From contig CM041092.1 of NCBI GenBank assembly GCA_023079485.1, positions 1,069,627 through 1,133,626 of the forward strand: a stretch of 64,000 nt of DNA, in the 5' to 3' direction. Position numbers and translations under genes: made by a program. Below, in pieces: positions 12,385 through 22,321 of this stretch; the stretch's first letter is position 1, and each line of letters begins with the position of its first letter. The notes under the pieces were generated by a model. The model had not been told where the DNA came from. It saw nothing but the letters and a program-made list of their open reading frames with translations, and searched no databases. The DNA is from Archilochus colubris. Lineage: Eukaryota > Chordata > Aves > Apodiformes > Trochilidae.

Positions 12385-12775
12385 ACAGGGCATGGAATCA
12401 TCAAATCATTGAAGAGTTTTGGTGTGAAGGGACCTTAAAGCCCACCCAGTGCTCCCCCTGCAATGGTCAGGGACCCCTCCCACAGCCCAGGGGGCTCCAA
12501 GCCCCATCCAACCTTCAACACTGCCAGGGATGGGGCAGCCACAGCTTCTGGGGGTAACCAGGGGCTCAGCACCCTCACAACAAACAATTTCTGCCTCAGA
12601 TCCAACCCAAATCCCCCTCTGCCAGGTTAAAACCATTCCCCCTGGTCCTATCACCCCATGCCCCAATGTGTCCCAGTGCCACCACACACAGACATGCCAG
12701 AAACTACAGCCTGGGTGCAAAGGGCTCAGAACCAAAGATTACTTCTGTTATTTTATTTATTAAACTCCTTGGGAA
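12385..12775 (-). mobile_element. CR1: CR1 LINE fragment, minus orientation (arm A of inverted pair)
   Basis: Begins with a degenerate GGAATCATCAAATCATTGAA tail, then GGGACCTTAAAGCCCACCCA, and continues into CR1 3' UTR/ORF2-end sequence. Its 12446-12775 part is, by eye, close to 90% identical in inverted orientation to 20938-21281. It retains its 3' end, unlike its partner. Confidence 0.78.
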
Positions 12776-12946
12776 GAGTGCTGGGAATACCTGACCCTCT
12801 GTGGGTAGAGCCCTGCAACACCCCCAGCCCCAGCAGGTCTGCTCCCAGCAAGCTGGGTTTCCAGGAGACCTCCTGTGCTTGGGGACAGCCCTGTGTGCAC
12901 TCTGAGAGGACCCTGAGTTCACCAACACTTCATTTCTATTTTTCAC

Positions 12947-13300
12947 AGCATCACAGAATTGTTCTGGTTGGAAAAGACCTTACAGATCATGGAGTCCATC
13001 CCTCAGCCCCAGCCTGCTGAGCCCATGTCCCTCAGCACCACAGCTGCACATCTGGAACCTCTCCAGGGGGGTGATTCAACCCCTGGGCAGCCTGGGCCAG
13101 TGTTTAATAACCCTTTCAGTGAAAAAATTCCTTCTAATACCCAACCCAAACCTCCTCTGGGCAACTGGAGGACATTTCCTCTTGTTCTGTTGCTTTTTCC
13201 TCGGGAGAAGAGGCTGAGCCTCAAGCCCTGGCACCAGCACATCCTTCCTGTGCTCTCCTGGCTGAAACCCCCTTTCAATCCCCTGCCTGCCACTGGGAGA
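12947..13300 (-). mobile_element. CR1: CR1 LINE fragment, minus orientation
   Basis: CATCACAGAATTGTTCTGGT, then GGAAAAGACCTTACAGATCA, is a CR1 3' end read backwards. CTGGGCAGCCTGGGCCAGTG and AACCCAAACCTCCTCTGGGC are standard internal CR1 segments. The outer boundary is uncertain and may extend to about 13480. Confidence 0.8.
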
Positions 13301-13744
13301 GGGCTCAGTCTGCCCAGGTTTCAAAGCTGTTTTCCTGCCCTCATCCTTGCTGTGTCTCTGCCTGGATGGATGTCCCTGGAGCAGGGGCAGCAGATGGGCA
13401 CAGCCAGGAGGTGCCACCTTCCCCTCCTGCCTGCTGCCACCCAGGTTAAACACCCTCCAGCCAGGGACAGGGGCAGAGAGCTGACTCTGCACTGAGACTG
13501 GCTTTGGGCCAGGTTGTTACCAGAGTGAAAAATATTATACTTGAGAGAAATTTCTCTTATTGATTCCTTAGAACCTCTGTAAGCCCCCCAGAAATTACTT
13601 CAAGGCTGCTACCCCAAGCCCTGCCAGCACTGGGCTAATTCACTGGGGTGGGAACTGGTCCAGTGCCCAGGGGACTCTCAGCACTTCCAGCATCTCACTG
13701 AGCCCCTGCCCACCATCCCCAACCTCCCCAGAGAGAGGACTGCA

Positions 13745-13885
13745 ACTGGGTTTTGAGGTTTTTAAGAAGAGGCTGATGTGGCACTCAGTGCCATGGGCTG
13801 GGAACCACAGGGCAGTGGATCAAGGGTTGGAGTTGGTGATCCCAGAGGGGTCCTTTCCAACCCAAATCATTCTGGGATTCTGTTT
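13745..13885 (+). mobile_element. CR1: CR1 LINE 3' end, plus orientation
   Basis: Contains GGCACTCAGTGCCATGGGCT, a GTGGATCAAGGGTTGGAGTT segment, TCCTTTCCAACCCAAATCAT and a decayed octamer TTCTGGGATTCTG. It is in opposite orientation to the two CR1 pieces just to its left. Confidence 0.8.
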
Positions 13886-16590
13886 GGGCAGACACCCATC
13901 ATCCCCAGCCCTGCCTGAGCAGAAACCTTCATCCTCTGCCTCCTCCTCTCTTTCCCTGGAGGGATCCAGCCCTTGATGGAGAGGCACAGAACCCCCCATT
14001 CCTACAGAGATTCTGATCTGGAGCCTTCAGAAATGCCACCAGCAGCTCCTGGTGACACACACACAGCCTTGTCCCAACAAGTGGCTGTCTGTAAAACACC
14101 AGGAGCTGATGAATCCTCCATGGAACTGAAAGGCAGCAGAAGGACTGTTCTGGAAATCTAATGCCAGCCAGACCTGCAGAGCACTCACTGCAGAAAAATA
14201 AAAAAAAAAGAGCTGGAACTCTACTATTGCACAGAGTGAGGACTGCCCCAGGCTTCCCCTCAGCTTTGCACTCCCACCTATCACTTTTTTGCCTACTTGG
14301 AGCCATCCTCACATCTGCAGGAATCCATTGGGATTGACTCCCATCACCAGTCAAACCCCCTTTGAATTTTTAATTTGGAGATAAGGTCTGGTTCTGATTT
14401 CTGTAATTACTGCCAGCAAGCAGGAGCTGCACCCCCACTACCAGCTTGGGATCAGGTTTTTACTCCAGTTTCCAACTCAGGCTGTGCTCAATGCTGTCAA
14501 CTCCAAGCTTTATCAGCCAGAAAAAGAAGATAAATACAAAATGGCTCTCCTATTCCACCTAATATTTTCCCTCTTGCTTACTAATTTATGCTTGAGAACA
14601 GGCTTTTCTAGAACAAGATGTATTTTTTCAGTATTTATACTACCAGCCTGGAGTGTCCTCAGCTTAAAAAAGTTAAAATACTGAGGACAAACATGGAAAT
14701 GTCCAGAAAAATGTGCTGAGGAGAGAAGGGACCAGCACAGAGCACTGGGGGGAAGATGCTTGCAAAGTGATCTCAGGGCAGGGAGGTTCCTGTGGCCCCA
14801 GGCAAGGAGAACTCAGTTCCCTCAAAGACTCAGTTCCCTGCAAAGCACAAATACTGAGCAAGGAGTTTTGAGGGGACTAAGAAGAGAAAAGCAAATGAAA
14901 GGTTTAGCAAGCCCCTTGGCTTCAGCTGGCACTACCCAGAGACCATAGCACCAGGGGGGACCTGCCCTGCCCTGCCCCACGTCCCAGCTTGGGTCATCCC
15001 AGATCCAGGCACAGGATGCTGGATCCACCTCTGCCCAGGGCATCCAGCCAGGTTCTGCCTGAACCCAGAGAGCCTCAGGGAACAAAACCAGGCTTTGAGC
15101 TTAAAATAACCCTTTTTTAGCAAGGTCTAAACATTTATAAAGTTTATAGAGGTGGAGGTCACTGCAGTGACCATCAGTGGAAGTTCCTGCGTGGACTCTG
15201 AATGGGAATCCCTATGAATGAATTCCTATGGAAGAGCCATGAAAAACCTTCACTGGTCAAACAAAAACCCCAGCTATACCAACTGACACGAGTTCTTGGG
15301 GCTTGCTGTACCCTCAGAGTAAGAAACACACCCCAAAAGCAACACCTGGCAGCCCCTGGGAGCTCAGGTAACACCTGCACTCAAAGCCATGGTTCATAGT
15401 GGGTTTCTGCAAATACATCTGAAAAAAAAATGTTTCCACTGCTCCTACAGAACCTCAGAGGATGGAATAGTTGACTTGAACAGCTCTGTCTGCAGGAACA
15501 ATCTTTTCTGCGGGGATTTCTCATAAATGGCCCCATCCTGTTCTAATTTACAGCCTCAGTCCTAGCAAGGACACCAAGGCTCATCTGATCACTGTGCAAG
15601 TAAAAAAATCTGTTCTAAGTACATCTAAAAAAATTAAAAAATAAAAGCAAGGAAGAAATGCCAGGATGTGACAAGCCCTGAGTCCCACCCCCTCTGTCCC
15701 AGCACAGGGAGTAGGGACAGGGCTGGCACAGCCCAGGACATCTCCCATCCTCATCCTCATCCCTGCCCACCTTCATCCACCCCCTCTGAACTGGGACAGT
15801 TTGCAGACTGGAAAAAGCCTTTGGTTCCTTCACAAATCCCACCTGAGACCTTGAGGGAGAGGCTGTGGTGTGAGCTGAGCTGGCAGAAAGCTCGGGGAGA
15901 GGAGGAGAGAGAAGGAGCCCGAGAGCAGGGACATCAGCGTGGGGCTGGGCAGGACCAGGAGAAGAAAATAAGGGGCAAAAGTGGCCCTCTAAATCTAGAG
16001 ATCCCAGCACAGGCAGGGATCTTGGTGGAGTCCAAGCCCTGGCCAAGGAATGTCAGTGTTCCTTGTCCTGCCCAGACAAGCCAGCAGCACCTCCCACCTC
16101 CAGGTACCAGGGAGGGTGCAGGGGGTCCCTGGGCATGGCATGGCTGGACCTGTCCCCAGGATGCTCCTAGCAGTATCCTGACCTTCTCCACAGCAACACA
16201 GCAGAAATCATAAATTGCATGGAAAACAATTCAGAGCTTGAAAATGCACGCCTGCTGATTTTAAATCCAAACAGCAGAGGTAGGGATTTGTCAGTGCTGC
16301 TGTGGAAAAGAAATGTTTTGAGTAAAGCTTTTGTCAATTACATGGATTTTTAATGTAACAAAAAGCTGACTGTGAGTGGAAGGCTGGGGTCACACACACA
16401 TGCACACAAACACCACCCAGGGATGTTTGCATTCTCTACCTGTTCCACTGAGTACAACAACAAAATCTGAATAAAGACAGACTGAGCCTACATGAGACTG
16501 GAATCGTGTTACAGAATAGGAAAAGCAACGTGGAATTGAAACAAATGAACTCACCAGCTGGTTTCTAAATTTTTGGTATGGGTTAGGCTA

Positions 16591-16626
16591 TTATTATATT
16601 TATATATATATATATATGTATATATC
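16591..16626. repeat. TA microsatellite
   Basis: Alternating TA run with one TATG break, in intron 5. Confidence 0.9.
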
Positions 16627-16980
16627 CCACCCCTCCCCCAGTTTTTGTAATATTCAGCAGCTGCCAAAGCCATTCTTAACTTAGCTGATAGACTTTTTCT
16701 CTTTGGGTGCAGAACTGGGTTTCTGCCCCTGCAGCACTGATCCTCTGATGCTCTCAGACATCCCTGTGTTTAAAAGCTGACCCAGCCAGCACAATCACAA
16801 CCCCAGAGCCACCTCTTCACTCCAAAGCACTCCTGGAAGGGGTAATTACAGGACATGTGGCTCTTGGCTTCATCTCCCAGTCCCTCACCCACACTGCTCA
16901 CTGTTCCCCATGGTACCAGCAGAGTCCCAGGCAGCCCAGGCAAGAACCAGCTGAAAGCTGGGGGGGAACAACACAAAAAG

Positions 16981-17042
16981 CTTTTTTTTTCTTTTTTCTT
17001 TTTTTTTTTTTTTGTTTTGTTTTGTTTTGTTTTGTTTTGTTT
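16981..17042. repeat. T-rich and TTTTG microsatellite
   Basis: T/C run followed by about six TTTTG units, in intron 5. Confidence 0.9.
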
Positions 17043-18137
17043 GTAAATAAATTTAAGTTGGTTACAGGACTGATTCTGGATTAGCTTTAAGTACCACTCC
17101 ATCTCAAGATAAGGACAAAAGCCCTGGGATTTCCATTTCCTTGCAAAGTCCCTGTGCCTGTGCACTGCCTGGGGCAGGGGAGGGGCAGGAGGCTCTGCAG
17201 CTCATTAAGATAATTAACTCCAGCAATTTTAACACACATACACCCTCCTTGCTTCAGAGAGACAGCTGCTGGCAGACCTCACAGCTGGGTGGGCATACTG
17301 AGCTCATGAGAAAAGCAGCTCTCTGGACCCAAACAGAGCATCCCCCCCTGCTAAGGACAGGGTCTGCTCTCAGGGACCCCCCTGCATGCTGAGAATAAAA
17401 TCCATCAAATCCAGCCCTTCCCTGACCCCAGCATTTGAAGGACATAAAGTGACAGACTGGGGCCATTTTCTGGCACAAGGAATTTGGATGACTTTCCTTG
17501 GCCTTACCTGGAAGGGGGCCCTTACTTGGGGTACCCCTGAGTAGGCTCTGAGTTACCCCCAACTTACCCCTCCCTCTCTCTGCCTGTTGCACACACTCAG
17601 GGCATGCAGGACTGGAATTCCTACCACTTCACCCTGCCCCTCAGAGAGGTTTAGAACAATCACATCCACTTGTGAAAGCTTTTTTTTTGTTTTATTTTCT
17701 AACTTTTCATGGAGGCCGCAGAAGCTATTAGAGCTGAGCAGATAACCCACTGCAAGCAATTTGTTCAATTTGTTCTCTTTCAGCTTCACTTAAAATGTTT
17801 CTAGAGGTTTTTTTCCAGGCTGTGGTTTGAGCAATTAAATGGGAGAGGTCAGGAATGATCCTGGCAATTCAGGACACACGCTTAGATCATTTTTGTCTCA
17901 GTGTGCACGCTCATCAATTCCATTTCCTAGGCAATAGAAGCTGCAGCAAAACTGCAAATCATCACCACCAGCCAGGGCTTGGGCTCAGCCTCCAAAAACG
18001 TGCATTTCAGAAATACATCCTAATCATTTGCCTTAACTGACAGAAGATCAGCTCGACAGGCTGCCTGCAGGAAACAAGCAGGGAGGGAATCTCCAAAGCA
18101 GGGAATGTTTTGAATTAGAGGGAGGCTGCAAAGCAGA

Positions 18138-18262
18138 GGAATGAGTGGATCAAGGGTTGGACTTGAGGATCTCAGAGGTCCCTTCCAACCCAGCCAGTTC
18201 TGTGATTCTGTGGTTCTGTGATTCTGTGGTTCTGTGGTTCTGTGATTCTGTGATTCTGTGAG
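18138..18262 (+). mobile_element. CR1: CR1 LINE 3' end with expanded terminal octamer
   Basis: GAGTGGATCAAGGGTTGGAC, then GAGGTCCCTTCCAACCCAGC, followed by eight consecutive 8-bp units. It lies about 157 nt inside the intron downstream of exon 5. The octamer count is above the usual two to four. Confidence 0.87.
18198..18261 (+). repeat. Octamer array derived from a CR1 3' tail
   Basis: Exactly eight consecutive 8-bp units of TTCTGTGA or TTCTGTGG (order a, g, a, g, g, a, a, a by last base), continuous with the CR1 end. Confidence 0.93.
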
Positions 18263-18417
18263 TGTTCTCAGCTCTGATAGCTGCTGGGCAGCAGGGGGGA
18301 CAGGACAGGCTGGGTCACAGCTCCCTGCCACAGGTTCTCTGCCACAGCAGGAAAGCCTGAGCTGCTGAGCAGTGCTACCCAGGGCCAGGAGCAGCACCCA
18401 GGGCTAATTCTGCTCAC

Positions 18418-18588
18418 CTGACAGGCAGGGTCCTGTCCCCCTTCCTCCTGTCCATCTCTCGCTGGGGCACCGGGTACCAGCGGAAGTTCAGCTTCCAGTT
18501 GAAGCCCCCATAGGTCATGTCTGAGCCAGCCATGTACTCAAAGGTGTCATCACTGATCACATCAATGATGGGGCACACCACAGTTCTC
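18418..18588 (-). CDS. GALNT13: GALNT13-like coding exon 5: GT-A domain core
   Basis: The exon encodes residues 229/230-286, with [39 protein letters not shown] and [15 protein letters not shown]. This is one of the most conserved parts of GALNT1 and GALNT13, forming the wall of the catalytic cleft and the acceptor-peptide loop. I see no change from the mammalian GALNT13 sequence I remember. The acceptor is strong (CTTCTTCCAG) and the donor is AG|GTGAGC. Both boundaries are phase 2 and the length is 171 nt, so skipping alone would keep the frame but delete the catalytic core. A CR1 tail with an expanded octamer lies about 157 nt into the downstream intron. Confidence 0.94.
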
Positions 18589-20236
18589 CTGGAAGAAGAA
18601 GAGAAAAAAAATACAGTTTGGTTTTTTTATAAAACAGAGTATTTTTTTTCACGTTGGTCAGCTGAATGGGGCTCTGAGGTTGAGGCTTCCCTGCATACAA
18701 ATCCCAAGCCCTGCTGCTCTGCGGAGCTTTTCCCCCCCAGAGGTGAGGGCATGCAAAGCTCCCCTTCTCTGCTGTTTGCTATTGCTGCTTTTTTGCTAAG
18801 GAAAGGGAAAGGGAAAGGGAAAGGGAAAGGGAAAGGGAAAGGGAAAGGGAAAGGGAAAGGGAAAGGGAAAGGGAAAGGGAAAGGGAAAGGGAAAGGGAAA
18901 GGGAAAGGAAAGGGAAAGGAAAGGGAAAGGAAAAGGAAAAGGAAAGGAAAGGAAAAGGAAAGGAAAGGAAAAGGAAAAGGAAAGGAAAAGGAAAAGGAAA
19001 AGGAAAAGGAAAAGGGAAAGGGAAAGGGAAAGGAAAAGGAAAAGGAAAAGGGAAAGGGAAAGGGAAAGGGAAAGGGAAAGGGAAAGGGAAAGGGAAAGGG
19101 AAAGGGGAAAGGGGAAAGGAAGGAAAGGGAAGGGAAGGGAAGGGAAGGGAAGGGAAGGGAAGGGAAGGAAAGGGAAGGGAAGGGAAGGGAAGGAAAGGAA
19201 AGGAAAGGAAAGGAAAGGAAAGGAAAGGAAAGGAAAGGAAAGGAAAGGAAAGGAAAGGAAGGGAAAGGAAAAAGGGAAAGGAAAGGAAAGGAAAGGAAAG
19301 GAAAGGAAAGGAAAGAAAGGAAAGGAAAGGAAAGGAAAGGAAAGGAAAGGAAAGGAAAGGAAAGGAAAGGAAAGGAAAGGAAAGGAAAGGAAAGGAAAGG
19401 AAAGGAAAGGAAAGGAAAGGAAAGGAAAGGAAAGGAAAGGAAAGGAAAGGAAAGGAAAGGAAAGGAAAGGAAAGGAAAGGAAAGGAAAGGAAAGGAAAGG
19501 AAAGGAAAGGCAAGGAAAGGCAAAGGAAAGGAAAGGAAAGGAAAGCAAAAGCAGGGAGGGTGGAGGGGGTGGGAGGGTGGTGGTGAAGGAAAAGAAAAGA
19601 GAGAGGAGAGGAGAAGGAGGAAAGGAAAACAAAGGAGGGAGGAAAGGAAAGCAAAAGGAAGAGGAAAGGAAAGCAAAAGGGGGGGGGAAGGAAAGCAAAA
19701 GAGGGGGGGAAGGAACAAAAAAGGTGAAAAAAAAGGGGGGGAGAAGAGGAAAGGGGGGGAAAGGGGACCATGAAAAAAACTGGGGGAACAGGGGAAAGAA
19801 AAACTAGGGGGAAAAAGAAATCAGGGAAAAAAGAAAAACAAAAAGGAAAAAAAAAAACAAAACAAGGAGAAAAGACAAGAACAAGAAGAGCACAGATTGC
19901 AAAGAGGTCACAGAGAAAAAGTCACACCCAGAAAAATGAAGGAATAAAGGTGGTGCAGAGGACACCCAGGCCGTGTGACAGCCACCACGACTGCCACCAT
20001 CACTCCCACTGTCAGCAACAAAAACCCTGCTGCAGGAACCCAAAACTTACTGAACGTTTGTTTAGAACCTGTACCTTGACACAAGCACCAGAGACTATTC
20101 TATTTTCCCCACAAACAAATCCAAAAAGAAAAATCTTCCTTTCGAGCTGCTGGCACTGCTCCCCTCTCCTGGCTTCCATCCCCCCTCCCGTGGGAGCAGA
20201 GCCAGGGAAGGGCTGGGGACAGGAGATGTCCCTGAC
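18589..20236 (-). other. Intron 4 of the GALNT13-like gene, mostly a purine array
   Basis: Only about 1.65 kb long, and about 1.16 kb of it is a purine-only tandem field on the plus strand (CTTTCC/CTTCC-type pyrimidine in the transcript). About 200 nt of ordinary sequence remain next to exon 5 and about 270 nt next to exon 4. Its donor (GTCAGG) is weak. Confidence 0.88.
18799..19960. repeat. Very long purine array, GGGAAA / GGAAA / GGGAA family
   Basis: Purine-only for hundreds of bases. Blocks in order: GGGAAA (to about 18907), GGAAA/GGAAAA mix (to about 19015), GGGAAA (to about 19110), GGGAA (to about 19195), then a nearly pure GGAAA block (to about 19550), then degenerate G/A sequence to about 19960. 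The transcript strand is pure pyrimidine. The GGGAAA blocks fit the G3N3 quadruplex pattern. Confidence 0.97.
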
Positions 20237-20444
20237 CTGTCCTCCTGGATCCTGGCCAGCAGAGGCTCCAGCCAGCCCAGCGTGCACTCGCAGTGGGCAT
20301 CCAGGAAGGTGATCACCTGCCCCCGGGATGCTGCTGCTCCCCGCAGCCGCGCTCGGATCAGCCCCGACCTCTGCTCCATCCGGATGATCCTGATGGGCAC
20401 CTCCAGGGCCTGCACGTAGTGCTCTAAGGGGGCCTTCAGAAACT
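20237..20444 (-). CDS. GALNT13: GALNT13-like coding exon 4: GT-A domain with metal-binding DAH
   Basis: The exon encodes residues 160-229 (68 whole codons plus split codons). It starts with [20 protein letters not shown], then [20 protein letters not shown], and carries [21 protein letters not shown]208 and H210 of DAH should hold Mn2+ and UDP-GalNAc. By hand count, 59 of 68 whole codons end in G or C. Differences from remembered mammalian GALNT13 are many and often K to R or Q, or T/N to A/P/H, the direction expected from GC-favouring substitution. The acceptor is CTCTGGCAG and the donor is AG|GTCAGG, with an unusual C at +3. Length is 208 nt, so skipping would shift the frame. The exon lies between two long purine arrays (18799-19960 and 20485-20876). 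Confidence 0.93.
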
Positions 20445-20484
20445 CTGCCAGAGGGGAGAGGAAAAAGACAATTAATTCAAATTA

Positions 20485-20876
20485 AAGTAAAAAAAAAAAG
20501 AAAAAAAGAAAAAAAGGAAAAAAGGGGGGAAAAGGGAAAAAAAGGGAAAAAGAGGGAAAAAGAGGGAAAAAAAGGGAAAAAAAGGGAAAAAAAGGGAAAA
20601 AAAGGGAAAAAAAGGGAAAAAAAGGGAAAAAAAGGGAAAAAAAGGGAAAAAAAGGGAAAAAGGGGGGAAAAGGGGGGAAAAGGGGGGAAAAGGGAAAAAA
20701 AGGGAAAAAAGGGAAAAAAAGGGAAAAAAAGGGAAAAAAAGGGAAAAAAGGGAAAAAAGGGAAAAAAGGAAAAAAAAGGGAAAAAAGGGAAAAAAGGGAA
20801 AAAAGGGAAAAAAGGGAAAAAAGAAAAAATGGAAAAAGGAAAAAAGAAAGATAAAAAAGAAAAAAAGAAAAAGAAA
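20485..20876. repeat. GGGAAAAAAA-type purine array
   Basis: Period about 10 (GGG plus seven A) from about 20570 to 20665, then AAAAGGGGGG units, then GGG plus six or seven A. Purine on the plus strand. It begins about 40 nt upstream of the exon 4 acceptor in the transcript. Confidence 0.96.
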
Positions 20877-20937
20877 ACAGAAAACCCTTATGCAGAGATG
20901 GGATGATAGGGAACAGTTTTACACTGGGAGAGGATAG

Positions 20938-21281
20938 ATTTAATATAAATAAAATAAAAGCAAAACAAGAGAATGAACGAGCTTTGGTTCTGAGCCCTTT
21001 GCTCCCAGGCTGCAGTTTCTGTCACGTCTGTGTGTGGTGGCACTGGGACACATTGGGGCATGGGGTGATGGGACCAGGGGAATGGTTTTAATCTGGCAGA
21101 GGGGGATTTGGGTTGGATCTGAGGCAGAAATTGTTTGGGGTGAGGGTGCTGAGCCCCTGGCCCAGGTTCCCAGAGAAGCTGTGGCTGCCCCATCCCTGGC
21201 AGTGTTTCAGCCCAGGCTGGATGGGGCTGGGAGCACCCTGGGCTGTGGGAGGGGTCCCTGACCATGGCAGGGGGGGCACTG
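20938..21281 (+). mobile_element. CR1: CR1 LINE fragment, plus orientation (arm B of inverted pair)
   Basis: Same CR1 type as 12385-12775 but reversed. GGCACTGGGACACATTGGGG, GGCAGAGGGGGATTTGGGTT and GGTCCCTGACCATGGCAGGG are shared. It ends abruptly without the expected 3' tail where a second CR1 begins, so the tail was deleted or replaced. Confidence 0.75.
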
Positions 21282-21299
21282 GATTTATCAAACCCCACA

Positions 21300-21753
21300 C
21301 TGGGAGTTGTTCTAAAGACAGAGCTGAGCCAGGAGGTTCCCTGGCACGCTGCTCAGGGAGGCTGAGGGAGCTGGGGGTGTTGAGGCTGGAGAAGAGGAGG
21401 CTCAGGGGAGACCTCATCACTCTCTGCAACTCCCTGAAAGGAGGTTGGAGCCAGGGGGGGGTTGGGCTCTTTTCCCAGGCAACTCTCAGCAAGACAAGAG
21501 GGCAGGGTCTCAAGTTGTGCCAGGGGAGGTTTAGGTTGGAGATGAGAAAGAATTTCTTTCTGGAGAGGGTGATCAGGCATTGGAATGGGCTGCCCAGGGA
21601 AGTAGTGGATTCTCCGTGTCTGGAGATCTTTCCAAAGAGTCTGGATGTGGCACTGAGTGCCATGGGCTGGGAACCACGGGGGGAGTGGATCAAGGGTTGG
21701 ACTTGATGAGCTCTGAGGTCCCTTCCAACCCAGCCCATTCTATGATTCTATGA
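21300..21753 (+). mobile_element. CR1: CR1 LINE 3' portion, well preserved
   Basis: Runs through GGAGAAGAGGAGGCTCAGGG, GAGACCTCATCACTCTCTGC, GGGCTGCCCAGGGAAGTAGT, GGCACTGAGTGCCATGGGCT and GGTCCCTTCCAACCCAGCCC, and ends in two TTCTATGA octamers. This is the longest and cleanest CR1 in the window. It is 5'-truncated and lies in intron 3. Confidence 0.92.
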
Positions 21754-22257
21754 AAACATCACAGAAATGCCAGCTCAGCCCTGAGCAGCTCCCTGGAACA
21801 AAGCAGCAGTCACAGGGAGCACAGCAGGATTACATTTCTGCTCATTTTCTGTGGGCAAGCACAAATATGGCTGGGGTTGCTAAATTTCACCATTTCTGAA
21901 CCCAAAACTTCACTTTTAGGAAAAACTACAGTGACCTGGGCTAAAGATTTCCTCCTGCTGGCACAGATAAACAATACATCCACTTGTTTTCCTAGGCAGG
22001 GAGGTCCAGGAGCATCATTAGATCTGAGTTAATGCTGCAGGGGGCAGAACCAAAGGCCAGTTCAGCTTGTACCCTCTGTCCCTCCAGCAGCCCCAGCTCT
22101 AAGTTCTGTTTCCCATTGTTTACATTTGGCTACTCCAGGAAAATTTATCATTCCATGGATTCCACCTGCAGAACACAACGTGAGGCACTTTTCAGGTCTC
22201 AGCATTTCCACAAGCAGGCAGTGCGCTTCCTAAACCCTGGGTTTGAAAAAACAAAAT

Positions 22258-22300
22258 TAAAAAAAAAAAAAAGAAAGGGGAAAAAAAAAAAAAAAGGAAG
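22258..22300. repeat. A-rich run
   Basis: Poly-A interrupted by G, on the plus strand in intron 3. Confidence 0.9.
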
Positions 22301-22321
22301 AAGAAAGTAGCCAAGGCCAAA

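Larger units (their letters stand above)
11499..18417 (-). other. Intron 5 of the GALNT13-like gene
   Basis: Phase-2 intron of about 6.9 kb. Three CR1 pieces lie at 12385-12775 (-), 12947-13300 (-) and 13745-13885 (+), and a fourth CR1 tail with expanded octamers lies at 18138-18262. There is a TA microsatellite at 16591-16626 and a T-rich/TTTTG run at 16981-17042. The purine run at 11517-11613 forms the pyrimidine tract of the exon 6 acceptor. Confidence 0.85.

Noticed and set aside
18138..18262. CRISPR-like regular repeats
   Set aside because: The 8-bp units have no spacers and belong to a CR1 tail.
18517..19773. Plus-strand 418-residue frame (and minus-strand frames of 300-363 residues) over the purine array
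   Set aside because: Pure translation of GGGAAA/GGAAA repeats (Lys-Gly-Lys, Phe-Pro-Leu-Ser); all frames are open because the repeats lack stops.
21113..21706. Plus-strand 197-codon frame
   Set aside because: It lies in two CR1 3' ends and reads repeat sequence, not an intact CR1 ORF2 (no reverse transcriptase or endonuclease motifs).
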